The translations under genes and the position numbers were made by a program. This document shows, piece after piece, positions 21,172-32,530 of a stretch of 64,000 bases of DNA. Numbering within the stretch: position 1 is the first letter of the stretch; every line of letters begins with the position of its first letter. The notes beneath the pieces were generated by a model. The model was not told the DNA's origin and ran no database searches. It worked only from the letters and a program-made list of their open reading frames with translations. This DNA comes from Oxytricha trifallax (taxonomy: Eukaryota; Ciliophora; Spirotrichea; Sporadotrichida; Oxytrichidae). The DNA lies in assembly GCA_000711775.1 (NCBI GenBank), contig ARYC01017027.1:1-64000 (forward strand). Reading direction: 5' to 3'.

Positions 21172-22474
21172 ATAATATATATAAAACACTTGTATTACAC
21201 ACTAATTATCATTACATTAGAACCCTAAACCCCTACATAAACCCTATTAAAACATTAATAAAGTATGCGTTATTAGTCTACTTTCATCAATCAAAAACTT
21301 AATCAAACAACTTCAGGGGTTTTGGGTTTTTGAATATTTGAAGGGAAGTATACATTTATATAATATTAATGCTACTTAAAAGTATGAAGGAATAGTGGGA
21401 ATGATCCTAAGAAAAAATCTCGGATCTTCAATTAATACTTAGATTCGGTAGTATTCAGCATGTTTAAGAGAGTGACACATTATAAAATCTTCAAACCTTT
21501 CTTCAATTTAGTTTTAAGAGCAGCACCTGGTTTACTCATCATTAAAGAAGTTACAGCTAGATTCAGAAACGAGTTCTTATGATCATCTAATTTGCATAGA
21601 TTTTAGTCTTCATATAGATTATTAATTCAGCACCTCTAGAGTTTACAAAGCAGCGATTGCAGCTGTGGTAGTAGCAAATGCAAGTATAATTCTGCCAGCT
21701 TTGATTTTTACATCAATCCAATCCATACCTTATAAATTGTAGTTCTGTACTCTGATGTTTGCCATTGCGTATATGAAATCAATGTGATAATTAGAATCAT
21801 TATTCTTCTCATATTCTTGAACCTACATACTGTAGGGTATAGTAGAACCGTAATCTGAAATTAATTTTATAATTAAGGTGTTTTGGGGTATAAACCTTTT
21901 AAGCCATTTATTACATTCTCGTACTTAAGTTTGATTTCTTGAATTTGATCTTCTTGCTAATGAGTAGTGCTAGTGTCAATCTATTAACTATCATTTTATT
22001 TCTCCATTTCAGAATTTTCTTTCGAAGGATCTTTTTCAACTTGAGATTGTATGGCTGTGGGTTTCTAATCGTTTGGAACGAATTCTGGTTGTTCACAGAT
22101 AGCAGAAAATTTATAATTTGTCATAAATTTAAATGGCTTGCTTGACTTCTTAAGATCTAGTAAATTTTTATTAGTCAGGAATTTTTATGCCATAAATTTT
22201 TGCATAAAGAAGTGTAGAGGCAGCCACGAAATCTACATACCTTTAATTATCTTTATCGAATTCAACTGGTTGAGGAGAACCTTAAAAGTTAATTTAATTA
22301 TTACTTTATTGATTTTGGCAATTATCAGAATGTAAAATACACATGCATATATTAAACTTATAAATATAAATTTTATTTTTTAATGAATGGTCTACCATCC
22401 TTAGTAACTTTGTCGAGTGGATAACCCCATGTAGTAATTGCTTATAATAATTTAATTATGTCCCTGATTAAGAA

Positions 22475-22515
22475 GTTGCATTTATTGTATAAATAATTAT
22501 AATGTCATTTACGAA
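22475..22515 (-). other. IES in E1 locus 1, pointer TTC
   Basis: On the minus strand RKRFQKHF ends in TTC, and after a 41-bp AT-rich stretch ending TTC the frame continues LIRDIIKLLQA. That restores the E1 pattern in which a short helix leads to DIIxLL. The pointer may be slightly longer than three bases. The same arrangement is present in locus 2. Confidence 0.6.
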
Positions 22516-22694
22516 ATGTTTTTAGAATCTCTTTCTAGCAAGTCTTACACATTCAAGGAAATTAGGTGGCTTTTTATCAAGAGTTTTTATAACTTTCTTA
22601 ATATTTGCTAGTTCTTACTGATCTGCGAAATTAATAGAGTCCTTTTATTCCAAATATTTATTAACAACCTGTGGTTATAAAGTTTACAGTTTTC

Positions 22695-23395
22695 CAAATA
22701 AACATAACATTTATTTTAAGGAAGTGCACAAGTGATCACAATATACTTTTTTTAAAAATTTTTATTTGATAGACAAGACACATCAAAAATTAAAGTTGAG
22801 AAAACTTAAAAAATATTATATTACAATACTTATCTTTGATAATTCTTATATAATATATGATATATAAAATATTCTTTTCGTTAAATATAGCTTATTTATA
22901 TTAAATTTTTGTTTAAAATTTGGAGGATTTACATTTAAGTAAAATAATTAAAAAATATTTTAAAGAATGAATAAAGTTTTGTTGAAAAATTATGAAAAAT
23001 TATTATTCAATAAACTACCCTAATTGAATCATATAATTATTATTGACCTTTTAATCATATTTATTAAATAAAAAAGTTTCGAATTATTTATAATTTATTG
23101 AATTTAGTTCTTCTCCTTGCATGTTAAATTTAAATATTTTAATTAATTTATCATCATACAAAATGTAACCGTAATTAAGATAATTATTTGATAAGTTTGG
23201 ATTTCATTATGCCAATATTTTAATTAAGATAATTTAGGTATTTGCCTGATTTTTTCAAATTTTTTTAATTCAAACATTTTTTTTGTAAAAGATACGTGTT
23301 ATTTTTAAGATAAATTTATCAATAATAAATATTTATAAAAGATATTTTTAAGGATTTAAAATCAACCTTTTTTTATAGTTAATTATGATTTTTTG
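22695..23395. other. Long AT-rich spacer inside E1 locus 1
   Basis: About 700 bp lie between the MDS ending ...CIEWAKDIN (23400) and the MDS with VVNKYLEQKDSINFADQ (22690). The stretch is almost pure A/T, has no open coding frame in either direction, and lies at the same place in locus 2 with small indels. The short E1 piece expected between these parts (family FEGLF region) is not here, so another MDS may be missing. Confidence 0.6.
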
Positions 23396-23641
23396 TAGTT
23401 TATGTCTTTGGCCCACTCAATACAATGAATAATTTCCTCTGGGAACATTTTAAGTGTGCAATGAGGTATCTCGGTGTTGTCTACTGGGTCATTCTAATTG
23501 GCATAAGATTCTGTCTTATACTCTGGCAGTACTAGTTACACGTGACCCTTGGGATCTAAAGTACCACTATCAATTAATGTATTCATAGCTGCCATGCATT
23601 TCCCGTCTATGCATAATCTGGCAGCTACGTTATCAAGAGCA

Positions 23642-23689
23642 AATAAAGAATAAACTATAATTCTTGCTCATTAAAATAAAGTAAGAGCA
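23642..23689 (-). other. IES in E1 locus 1, pointer TGCTCTT
   Basis: AAGAGCA (plus) occurs at 23635-23641 and 23683-23689, that is TGCTCTT on the coding strand. Removing one copy plus the AT-rich core (48 bp) joins EQSIVTNAL to DNVAARLCIDGKC, matching the E1 pattern ALDNVxAR. Locus 2 has the identical structure at 57363-57369 and 57411-57417. This is the clearest non-scrambled MDS-IES-MDS junction in the window. Confidence 0.9.
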
Positions 23690-23841
23690 TTGGTTACAAT
23701 TGACTACTCTTTGAAGAAGCCTTCATTGTAGATATGGGAGGTACCATCATGAATCTTGTCTAATCTAGCTATCACGTGATTTTTTAGATTTGGATTCATT
23801 TGAATGGCTGCGGTTGCTGCAGTCGATGATTTAGGCTTATG

Positions 23842-23904
23842 TATACTTATAATATTTTTACAATTATTATTTATAGAATATTTTATGAATAACTAATTTA
23901 AATG
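23842..23904 (-). other. IES in E1 locus 1, pointer CAT
   Basis: Between NLNRQFLFREKH and KPKSSTAATAAIQMNP the minus strand carries 63 bp of AT-rich sequence with CAT at both edges (plus-strand ATG at 23839-23841 and 23902-23904). Excision gives the continuous E1 motif around the conserved NRQFLFR and TAAxAxxxMNP. Confidence 0.8.
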
Positions 23905-23993
23905 CTTCTCTCTGAATAAGAACTGTCTATTTAGGTTTCTAACTTCAATAACATCTGGATCTGTATGTATGATTTATACCTCACTACCAGTAC

Positions 23994-24046
23994 CTATTCT
24001 AAATGATGTTTTTTTTATTTTATACTTTTGAAACAATAAAGTTTAA
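23994..24046 (-). other. Scrambled junction in E1 locus 1: slot for the displaced glycine-loop MDS
   Basis: The upstream MDS ends ...KLFNCK with pointer TGCAAA (plus TTTGCA, 24047-24052). The downstream MDS starts with GTACTG (plus CAGTAC, 23988-23993). Only 53 AT-rich bases lie between, whereas E1 proteins need about 22 residues here including GxGAIGCE. The missing residues, with both pointers, are at 5917-5995. Locus 2 shows the same slot at 57722-57774. Confidence 0.9.
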
Positions 24047-24826
24047 TTTGCAATTGAACAACTTATCGACGAGGTCTTTGCCTAAAATTAGATTCAAACC
24101 GTCATATCTGTTTCCACTCTCCTTAAACAAACATTATGATTGCTCTTCAAAAATTATCATAAATTAATTAGGAGTTGAATTACTAATAATAAAAGTATCT
24201 CAATTAATATTTTTATTTAATAAATGATATAAAATTATGATTATATTGAAGTATAAGTTTGTATTATATTTTTATCAGATTTAAATTTATATAAACATTT
24301 TTATCATTACCTTTAAAATAAGAGTTTATGAAATGAATATTAATAACATAAATACGATGATATTAGCTTTTATCTATAATTTATTTCAATAGAAAATTAA
24401 CAAAATCAAAGTTTATGTAGGAAAATTAATGCAATGAATTTAATTTTAAAAATGAAAATTTATTAATTCTATGCAAAATGAGAAAAAACAAATATATAAA
24501 GATTTTAATTATTAAATTTTTTTCATATTTAAATTTTTTTCATATATAATATATAGTTCCTTTAAAATTATATTGTAGTTTTTCAATTGGAAATAGCTCC
24601 ATGCAATCGAAATAGAATAATTAGTTAATTGGCATGTAAACTAAGAAATAAATAATCAGTTTTATCAAATTATTTTATAAATTTACTTTTGAGTAATACC
24701 TTTGACAATTTTTTAAGACACTACACCTCCAATAAAAGCACAAATAGGTGGTAATTATTAATTAATTAAAATTAATTTAAACTCCCAATAAATCAATAAT
24801 TTAAAAAATAATCATAATAAATTTTC

Positions 24827-25459
24827 GGCTATGGGGTCAAACACATCCCCCCCCTAATGTATACTTTTCTTTTTGTAGTCTGATAGAGTTTTTGACGCTG
24901 AGTAATAGTAGCTTATGTACTATGTGTGTGCGATCAATAGTTTTTGAATTATGACTCGAAATAAGTTCACTTTTTATATATAAAATTAAAGTAAAAATTA
25001 TAAAAAATTTCCAATTTTTCATAAAATCGATTTTTATTAAAAAATATCAATTCGGCTACTTATGCACAAATTTTATAAAAATTATTAATTTTATTTAGTT
25101 TATCAAAAAATATTGTATTTAATTTATTTCACATTATCGGAAGAAAGAAAAATGTGAAATAAACTAATTAACCTATTTTTTGATAAACTAAATAAAATTA
25201 ATAATTTTTATAAAATTTGTGCATAAGTAGCCGAATTGACATTTTTTAATAAAAATCGATTTAATGAAAAATTGGAAATTTTTTATAATTTTTACTATAA
25301 TTTTATATATAAAAAGTGAACTTATTTCGAGTCATAATTCAAAAACTATTGATCGCACACACATAGTACATTAACTACTATTACTCAGCGTCAAAAACTC
25401 TATCAGACTACAAAAAGAAAAGTATACATTAGGGGGGGGATGTGTTTGACCCCATAGCC
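24827..25459. mobile_element. 633-bp palindromic fold-back element, 8-bp target duplication
   Basis: Two nearly perfect inverted arms of about 300 bp meet near 25135. Termini are GGCTATGGGGTCAAACACAT and its complement. AAATTTTC flanks it on both sides (24819-24826, 25460-25467). The duplicate locus has the empty site at ~59153, reading ATAAATTTTCTAATTA. Arms contain no coding frame. A related element sits at a different place in locus 2 (58251-58864). Confidence 0.9.
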
Positions 25460-26107
25460 AAATTTTCTAATTATTTTTTAAAATAATTAATCAATAGTAC
25501 GATTGAGTAAGCAAGAATGATTCAAGCATTTCTTTGACTTTTTTCTTCTTTTAATCTGAATCTTCTTCCTTGTATAAATTTTTGAATAAAACAACTATTT
25601 GTTCTCTTAAGCCAACATGCGCCAAATTTCTCTTTTCATTCTCATATACTTTGTAGATTTCATGGATTATCTTCTGACGTAATTTCTTTACAGTTTTTTT
25701 TAGTATTATATAGCTATTTTATTGTAAATTTTAATGTTCAATCTCTTCTTAAGTTTTGAAGTTAATAGTCACTGGTACCTTAATTTGCATGGCAACCCCA
25801 GAACCCTCATAAAGAAAGAATAATTAATGCATATTATTTTTACAGCGAAAATAGCAGTTAAATCAACATCATTGAGTTTGAAGGAAGTTGGGTTTATAAC
25901 TGTAATGCATGACTGTGAATTGTTAAGTGAATCACTCATATCTGACTTCTTTAACATGCCTTATATTTCTTTTAGAGTAATCACATCACCATCTTGATAC
26001 TTGTGCTTGAAATATTAATTTTAATTTCTAATAGGGTTACAATGCTTGAGTTGGATATGAAATATTATTCATCATAATTTCCCATGTAACTACTATAATT
26101 TTCAAAT

Positions 26108-26122
26108 CTACGACTTTCAAAT
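26108..26122 (-). other. 15-bp pointer in E1 locus 1 (ATTTGAAAGTCGTAG)
   Basis: The coding strand reads ...FIKETK followed by ATTTGAAAGTCGTAG and then non-E1 sequence. The same 15 bases begin the displaced E1 segment at 41106-41120, and joining there gives DLKVVVLTELYESS in frame. Locus 2 carries the pointer at 59800-59814. The partner pointer at the far end of the displaced segment is not certain. Confidence 0.85.
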
Positions 26123-26760
26123 CTTTAGTCTCTTTAATGAAATCTACCACAGACTTTTCATTATCCTTAACTGAGACTTTGACATAGTAATTTAGTTGTT
26201 AGAGTTTGGCAACTGAACTTTCATCTCTAAATTTAAGTTTTTGCAAATCATTTTTATCAATGAAGAATTAGCCTGATTAGTCCGCTGCTCTGACATTGGC
26301 TCTATCGGTTAGTATGAGCTCTTTGCAGCCAGCGAATAAATAAAAAATAAATTATTGAAGGGGATATTCTTAGCTATTTCTATACCCAAAGGATCGAGAC
26401 CCTAGAGTAGGATTCTTGATTCTGCTTGCTTTGTACTGCTTCAATTCCCATTAAACAAACACCAAATAACATTTCATTAAATTGCTTTTTTATAATTCAT
26501 TTTAATGAAATTGAATAAATAAATTAATTAAGTATTTTCCCTAAACCTTTATATTAAGAAGAATTCTCTTAAATTATAAATGAATAAAAAAACATCATTT
26601 ACTTTTTTATTAATTTATTTGGTTATAATTGCTCCAATATATTTACTCCAGATTATTAATATATATTTAACTTTTTCATCGTTTATGTCTATTGACTATT
26701 CAATTTGCTCCTTACTTGTTGGATCATAGCTGACATTAATATTTTTATGGAATAATTATA

Positions 26761-27566
26761 AGGTTGAATTTTTTTAGCGTAAGATAAATTTTAGATTAAT
26801 CAACAATTTTGAATATATAAATTTGAACTAAAGACTTAAATATCAAATAAGGGAAAATATAGAGATTTGATAATGAAATTAGCTGCAAATATTTCGAAAA
26901 GTATAAATTGAAACTTTACAAGATATTCTGACAGTGTATATTCAGCGCATATGCGCTGATTTTTATTTAGCGCAGACTGCGCTGAATTAAATCGAGGCTC
27001 GGTAGACATTTTTAAGGCCAAATAGCCGTTCTTAAATGATAAAGTCCCTGTGGGACTATAGTGTTTTAATTGTTAAATTCTTAATTAATAATAATATTTT
27101 TAGTAATTATTAAATTTCCGCAATTTATTAAATTTAATAGTTATCACTAATGTGATTTCTTTAATGAGAAATTTGATTAAGTTAAAATATTTAATTTTTA
27201 ATAAAAAATTAAAACTATATTACTAAAAATATTATTATTAATTAAGAATTTAACAATTAAAACACTATAGTCCCACAGGGACTTTATCATTTAAGAACGG
27301 CTATTTGGCCTTAAAAATGTCTACCGAGCCTCGATTTAATTCAGCGCAGTCTGCGCTAAATAAAAATCAGCGCATATGCGCTGAATATACACTGTCAGAA
27401 TATCTTGTAAAGTTTCAATTTATACTTTTCGAAATATTTGCAGCTAATTTCATTATCAAATCTCTATATTTTCCCTTATTTGATATTTTAAGTCTTTAGT
27501 TCAAATTTATATATTCAAAATTGTTGATTAATCTAAAATTTATCTTACGCTAAAAAAATTCAACCT
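26761..27566. mobile_element. 806-bp fold-back element inserted at TA
   Basis: Two ~380-bp inverted arms around an AT-rich centre (~27165) end in AGGTTGAATTTTTTTAGCG and its complement. The site is ATTA-TA[element]TA-AATAATT; locus 2 reads ATTATAAATAATTT without it (~60647), so TA is the duplicated target. TA duplication is typical of Tc1/mariner-related elements and TA-type excised elements. The two mirror-image 60-codon ORFs are just the two arms. Confidence 0.85.
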
Positions 27567-27572
27567 TAAATA

Positions 27573-29690
27573 ATTTACTCAGTTCTTTATACACTTCTTC
27601 CATTAATTGAGCATATTTACTGATAATAAAACTAAATAAAATTTTGGTAGTATACAAAGCTTATCTGAGGAGCCCAGTGATAGTTGTGGTCATAAACCAA
27701 CCCTTGGTAAGTTGTATCTGTAACTTTAGTTCTATCCACCCATTCTTTCACTTGTCTCAAGATTTCGTTCTTTTCAAGTAAAAGCTTCTCTTGATAATTA
27801 ATTTAAAAATTAACATAGAAGTAAGTATATTTACGTACAAAAACTTAAAATAAAAGTAATTGATGACCTTTTCAAAGCCAGCTGGTGGATTCTTGATAGC
27901 ATCAATCATGGCAAATTTGACATTGCAATATTTTACTATGTCACTATATCCCTCGTTCTTTTACGCACCTTCATACTAATTTCATAAATGATTTAATACC
28001 TTGCTCATGTTCATAGCCTGGCTCGTTGAAATAGACCTCATTAGACATAATGATTGCTTGAATTGACAGTAAAACTTAGAGTATCGTTGAAAGTTTTGGA
28101 TCCCAATTCTCAGTAGAGGAACCTCTTCGGGTACCGAGGAGTGATAGACAGACTTTACCGTTTGTATAGAGATTTGGATTGAATCTTACTGTACCACTGC
28201 CTGTAGTAACTAGAGTGCATTTTGGAGGACCGTTTGGATAGGTATTCTCAAAGAATAGATCATAAATAAAGGTATAATAACTATTTAACTTTAACTTAAG
28301 TCTGCGATTTCCTAGGCTAATCTTTCTAGTTTTGAAACAGGAGTATGTATATTAAAAATATTAAGAAGCTCTTGGTAATGGCCCCCTGTGGGGAGCCTCT
28401 AAAATTTTTTTTTTTAATTTTTTAAAAAGCTCTAAAAATTATTTTAACATCAAAGAAACATGTTATAAAATTAAATAGGTTTCTAATGAACTTTTTTAGG
28501 AATCTGCAGCAACCCAAGTTATATTAAAACATCCCATTTACATTATAAAATACATCAAATTTTAAATAAATTTTATTGATTTAGTTTTTTATTTTTGGTT
28601 TATTTAAATTTAATTTTCATTTATTTATTTAATGAATTCATGATTTGCTGTTACTTTTGTGAGAAATAAAATTACATGATGAGTTTTATTATGTTTTCTA
28701 AAGATGAGTTTTCTTTACATTTTTATTTCCCACAAAAGTAACAGCAAATCATGAATTCATTAAATAAAGAAATGAAAATTAAATTTAAATAAACCAAAAA
28801 TAAAAAACTAAATCAATAAAATTTATTTAAAATTTGATGTATTTTATAATGTAAATGGGATGTTTTAATATAACTTGGGTTGCTACAGATTCCTAAAAAA
28901 GTTCATTAAAGACCTATATAATTATATAACATGTTTCTTTGATGTTAAAATAATTTTTAGAGCTTTTTAAAAAATTAAGAAAAAAAATTTTAGAGGCTCC
29001 CCACAACGGGCCATTACCCGAAGTTCTTAACAAAATTGTTTTGATTTATTTATTTTGGAATCTTCACTTTTGTTGCTCTTATCAGCTGATTCTGTATTCA
29101 GGCAACTCAAGTAGATAGTACTAAGACCTCCAATATTAGATAATAATTGATAAATTGATTCTTTCTGCCTAGGCTCATAGTCTTCACCAATATCCAGGAG
29201 CAAATCTAGTAAATGCTGATGATTTGACAGTTCTTTCACAAACTCAAGATATGATATGTTAAGTTCATAATCCTTAGCCATCTCAAAAAAATCATTAAAT
29301 TCTAATGAATAGCCCTCTAATGCAGGAAGTAGAGCAGATTCAAGGATCATATCTTTTACTTCTTAAGGAGCTTGCCAGTCTTGGGACTTAATGATACTAG
29401 TCAAGATGTTCATAATGTTGGCGATCTATTGGTTTTTAAGTAGTTTATTAAATTTTGACTTTAGATACTCATTTATATTCCAGGCAGTATCAACTCCAGT
29501 CGTATATCCTACACCTTTTTTCACTTTGTTCTTATCCTCTATAAAAGTATTCTTCTTCATTTTCATTGAAATATGAAATCTTATTATTATTTCTATACCG
29601 CCATATAAAATCATCATATGCAATTCTTCTTGGTCCTTAATCTTCTTTTTTAGATCATTAGGATTTGGATTTTTGACTTTTTAATATCGC
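27573..29690 (-). CDS. BIRC6/UBE2O-like ubiquitin-conjugating enzyme E2, germline locus 1
   Basis: Minus strand. Upstream part: [39 protein letters not shown] and [14 protein letters not shown], then (after the fold-back at 28.4-29.0 kb) KLERLAQEIADLS, matching the BIRC6 region before its UBC domain. UBC core: [40 protein letters not shown] (active-site Cys in KVCLSLLGT), [19 protein letters not shown] and [14 protein letters not shown], then [20 protein letters not shown] and [13 protein letters not shown]. About 35 residues between RLAQEIADLS and [12 protein letters not shown] (the family's VRxDExRxDxMKxLITGPxDTPY part) are absent, so an MDS is missing or displaced. It accepts ubiquitin from E1, whose gene lies directly downstream. 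Confidence 0.85.
28374..29019. mobile_element. ~646-bp fold-back element in the E2 gene
   Basis: Inverted arms of ~310 bp end in GGTAATGGCCC...GGGCCATTACC. Flanks AAGCTCTT (28366-28373) and AAGTTCTT (29020-29027) are a 7/8 match, suggesting an 8-bp duplication with one later change. Taking the element and one flank out joins NKSKQFCQEL to [19 protein letters not shown] in one frame, so the insertion lies in coding sequence or at an MDS edge. No gene inside. Confidence 0.75.
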
Positions 29691-30577
29691 ATTCAAAACC
29701 CCAAAAACCCTTAATGAGGTTTATAAGTGCTTTGATTTGTAGGAATTTTTTAGGGGTTGGGATTAGAAATTAAATGCGAGACAAAAATATTAAGCTTTTG
29801 GCGTCTATTTACGATGAAGAGTATTTAGAAGTGTTTAAACTGCGATATGGATATGATTCATACAGTCAATAAGTCAAATTAGTACTGAACTATTATAAGT
29901 TTATTGCACTGCTCTTAAAGCTAAGTCCATCAACTGTTCGATCCCACTGCCTTATAGCAGTATAACTAAAGCAATAATAGCTGAATTCTGAGCCTAAGAG
30001 AAGTCTAAGTTTCTATAAAAGCATATTGACTATCTCATAAATTAGAAAACTATGAAGTACTGGGGTCACTTCTCTCGATCAACGAGCTACTATGTTTCAC
30101 TGCCAGTTCCCTGAATTGAAGATCTCTGCATAGTCTATTGCAAACATTTATCAACGAAATGGTATATCTTACAAAGGTGTGAATCGTATCAAGAGAGTGA
30201 TTGATTTCACTCTGCCATTTTACAACAATAACTTAAATTATATTTATAATTAAATGCAGAGAGCCTAATAGAATAATATTAAGTTTATTCATGCTGAAGA
30301 GGCTGTGTTTACCTTCAACACTTTCATCTAGAAGTCTTGGTATAGAAGGATAGTAATATAGAGGTATATAAATAAAAAATAATAGTATAAACAATGGCAA
30401 TTCTTGGAGAAATTAGCGAGGATGCTGGTTAGGAAACTTATATTATTCATCCTCGCTGTGTTAAGACAGAGCAGTCAAAACCCCAAAACCCCTTAGTGAA
30501 GTATGTAAGTGCTTTGATTCATAGAGTTTAGTTGGAGTCTTATTAGGGTTAGTAGAGAAATAAGATCAATTTGCAAA

Positions 30578-31643
30578 ATGAGAAATAGAAATTAGCGAAA
30601 TTCAGGGTCTATATATAATGAGTAATATTTAAATTTACTGCTTAAGCTTAGGTATGGTACGTTTATTAATATAGATTAAGTCAAACCAGTACTGAATTAT
30701 GCAGCTATAGCAAAGTTCTTACACAAGAGTGCCTCTACTGTTAGGTATCACTGCATGTTAGCTGTTTAGGATTTTAATTCAGGCACTTGAAAGCATCCTG
30801 CAAGAAAATAAAAGTTCTCACAACACCATATTGACAATCACTGCGACTCGAAAACTTTGAAGTATTGGGCACACTTTCCATTAGACTAGCGAGCAGTAAT
30901 GTTTCATAGCAGGTTTCCTGACATGCGTATCTCTCCTTAGACTATAGCCAACATTTATAGAAGAAATGGTATTACTTTCTAGAATGTCAACAGAGTGATG
31001 AGAGTGATTGATTTACAGTACCATTTTAAAGTTATAATTTAAACTATATTTATATATGATTAAATGCAAGGGCTATTACTAATAACATCAAGTTCATACA
31101 CGCTGATGAAGCGGTATTCACCTTCAACACCTTTATTAATAAGTCTTGGTATAAGAAGTATGATAATAAAGAAGTCTATGATTAAAAAGTGAAGGCAGTC
31201 ACCTATGCAATTTTAGCTAGTATAAGTGAAGATTCAGGCTTAGAAAGTTATGTTATTCACCCTCGCTCTATTGAGCGAGAGTAGTATATAGAGTTCTTAC
31301 ATAAGCTCAGAGAGAAGTATAGTAACCAAGAGATCATCCTATTTGTTGATAACCTTTCAGTTCATAAAACTAAAGAGTCTAAGAAAGCTTATGAAGAGTT
31401 AAACATAACACCTGTATACAACGTTCCTTATACCCCATAATTAATGGGATTGAATTCTACTGGAGTTAAATCAAAACTCACTACAAGAAGCTGCTGCTGT
31501 ATCATCTTAAGCATGACTTGCCAATCGATACAGTAGACTTAATTCAAAGCAGCTGTAAGAGAGTGAGCGTAGATAAGACAACAATTTGTGCGAGAGAGGG
31601 AAGAATGAATGTTTATAAATAAGTTTTAGATTTAAACGAATGA
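30578..31643 (+). pseudogene. TBE 42 kD transposase (TBE-J)
   Basis: Starts MRNRNQRNSGSIYNEQYLNL at 30578. Contains AIAKFLHKSASTVRYHCML, one TGA near 30788, HADEAVFTFNTF (first Asp, near 31106), ILFVDNLSVHKTKES (second Asp, near 31345), then a one-base deletion just before the Glu block (NGIEFYW, ~31450). Ends at TGA 31641-31643. DD34E transposase. The TGA and frame breaks near 31030 and 31440 make it non-coding, but it is among the better copies. Confidence 0.85.
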
Positions 31644-31649
31644 ATATAT

Positions 31650-32530
31650 TCACATATTAAACTGGCCCATAAATGGGTTTGGCTTCTCTTTCTTCTCCTC
31701 TTCTTATGGCTTGCTTGGGCCCATATTTCTTCTCTTTGTGCCAGCTCCTGCATCTATGATCATTTCATCTGGCTTTTAAACATCTTTATAAAGTCTCTTT
31801 CTCACCTCATAAATTGTCTGCGACCATCTTTCTCTGTGAACCTTTACATGCTCTTTCATAAGATAAATACCAGTGCCAGATTTTCCTACAAAGTTATTTG
31901 CCAAACCTTACTTGAAAGATAAGGATGCTTCTTAAGATCCTCTAGCCAAGCTGAGCTTATTAGAATGCCTTGCTTCTTCTAGTCTTCAAGAGAGATAAAA
32001 CATCGTTTCTTATGTGCTTCTTCAATTATTTCTCTGAGATACTCCTCTTTTATTGTATCAAGAACACCAAAGAAGAAGTTTCTCTCTGGTAGTTTATTAG
32101 AGAGTTGCTTCTTGGTAGGAAGGTACACTACCACTTCCTTATAATTCATGGTATCCTCATAAAAATTAGTGACTAAAATCTCAGGGTAGTTGGGAATTTC
32201 AATTAGTTTTATCTCTTTATTTTTAAAAGCTTTCTTCTCCTCACAAAGTATTGCTTTCAAGAATGAAATTTTGGTATCTTCCATCGTTGGAAGGAATAAA
32301 CCAACTGTATAATATGTTAATCGTCATAAAGTTATCTTACCATGTAAGGTTAGGTATTGATAGAGATCTTCTTTACTTCTGAATCTTGAGATCATTTCTT
32401 GAGCTCAACTCTTTTCATTTGATCATTGAGTGATTCCAATTTTGTTCCTCTTCCTATTAATGAATTTCATATTATATTTTATAGACTTCTGGATTCTATT
32501 CTTTAAGAACTTACTATAAAATATGAGCAT
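31650..32530 (-). pseudogene. TBE 22 kD protein gene with small introns (TBE-J)
   Basis: Exon 1 is ATGCTCATATTTTATA (32530 down). A GT-AG intron of ~58 nt, a second (GTAAGATAACTT...ATACAG near 32295-32335) and a 26-nt third (GTAAGGTTTGGC...TTTGTAG near 31900) join coding blocks MEDTKISFLKAILCEEKKAF, IEIPNYPEILVTNFYED, KKQLSNKLPERNFFFGVLD and EEYLREIIEEAHKKRC. It ends at TGA 31650-31652, convergent with the transposase. A one-base deletion after MKRVE breaks exon 2. Function unknown, TBE-specific. Confidence 0.75.

Larger units (their letters stand above)
21336..26451 (-). pseudogene. UBA1-like: Ubiquitin-activating enzyme E1, germline locus 1 (scrambled, MDS/IES organised)
   Basis: E1 adenylates ubiquitin and passes it to E2 enzymes. 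From 26451 down: MGIEAV (a one-base deletion here, GTACAAAG versus GTAGCAAAG in locus 2), GLDPLGIEIAKNI, GCKELILTDRANVRAADQSG, DFIKETKDLKVV, HKYQDGDVITLKEIQGM, AMQIKVPVTINF, LAHVGLREQIVVLF, CAFIGGVVSQKIVKG, MPINQLFYFDCMELFPIEK, RYDGLNLILG, DPDVIEVRNLNRQFLFR, STAATAAIQMNPNL, IPHCTLKMFPEE (catalytic Cys, codon at 23458-23460), FLECVRLARKRF, DKVTKDGRPF, YAMANIRAQNYN, KAGRIILAFATTTAAIAAL and SFMNLAVTSLMMSEPGA. The glycine-loop MDS is at 5.9 kb and one first-half MDS at 41 kb. The ubiquitin-fold end is not found. The deletion suggests locus 2 is the better copy. Confidence 0.85.

Noticed and set aside
24827-25459. Palindromes as CRISPR arrays or structured RNA genes
   Set aside because: Single pair of long arms, no spacer-repeat series, no coding neighbours of that kind, and transposon-type target duplications.
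26836-27499. Two identical 61-64 codon ORFs in opposite orientation
   Set aside because: They are the two arms of the 806-bp fold-back element; mirror-image duplication explains them.
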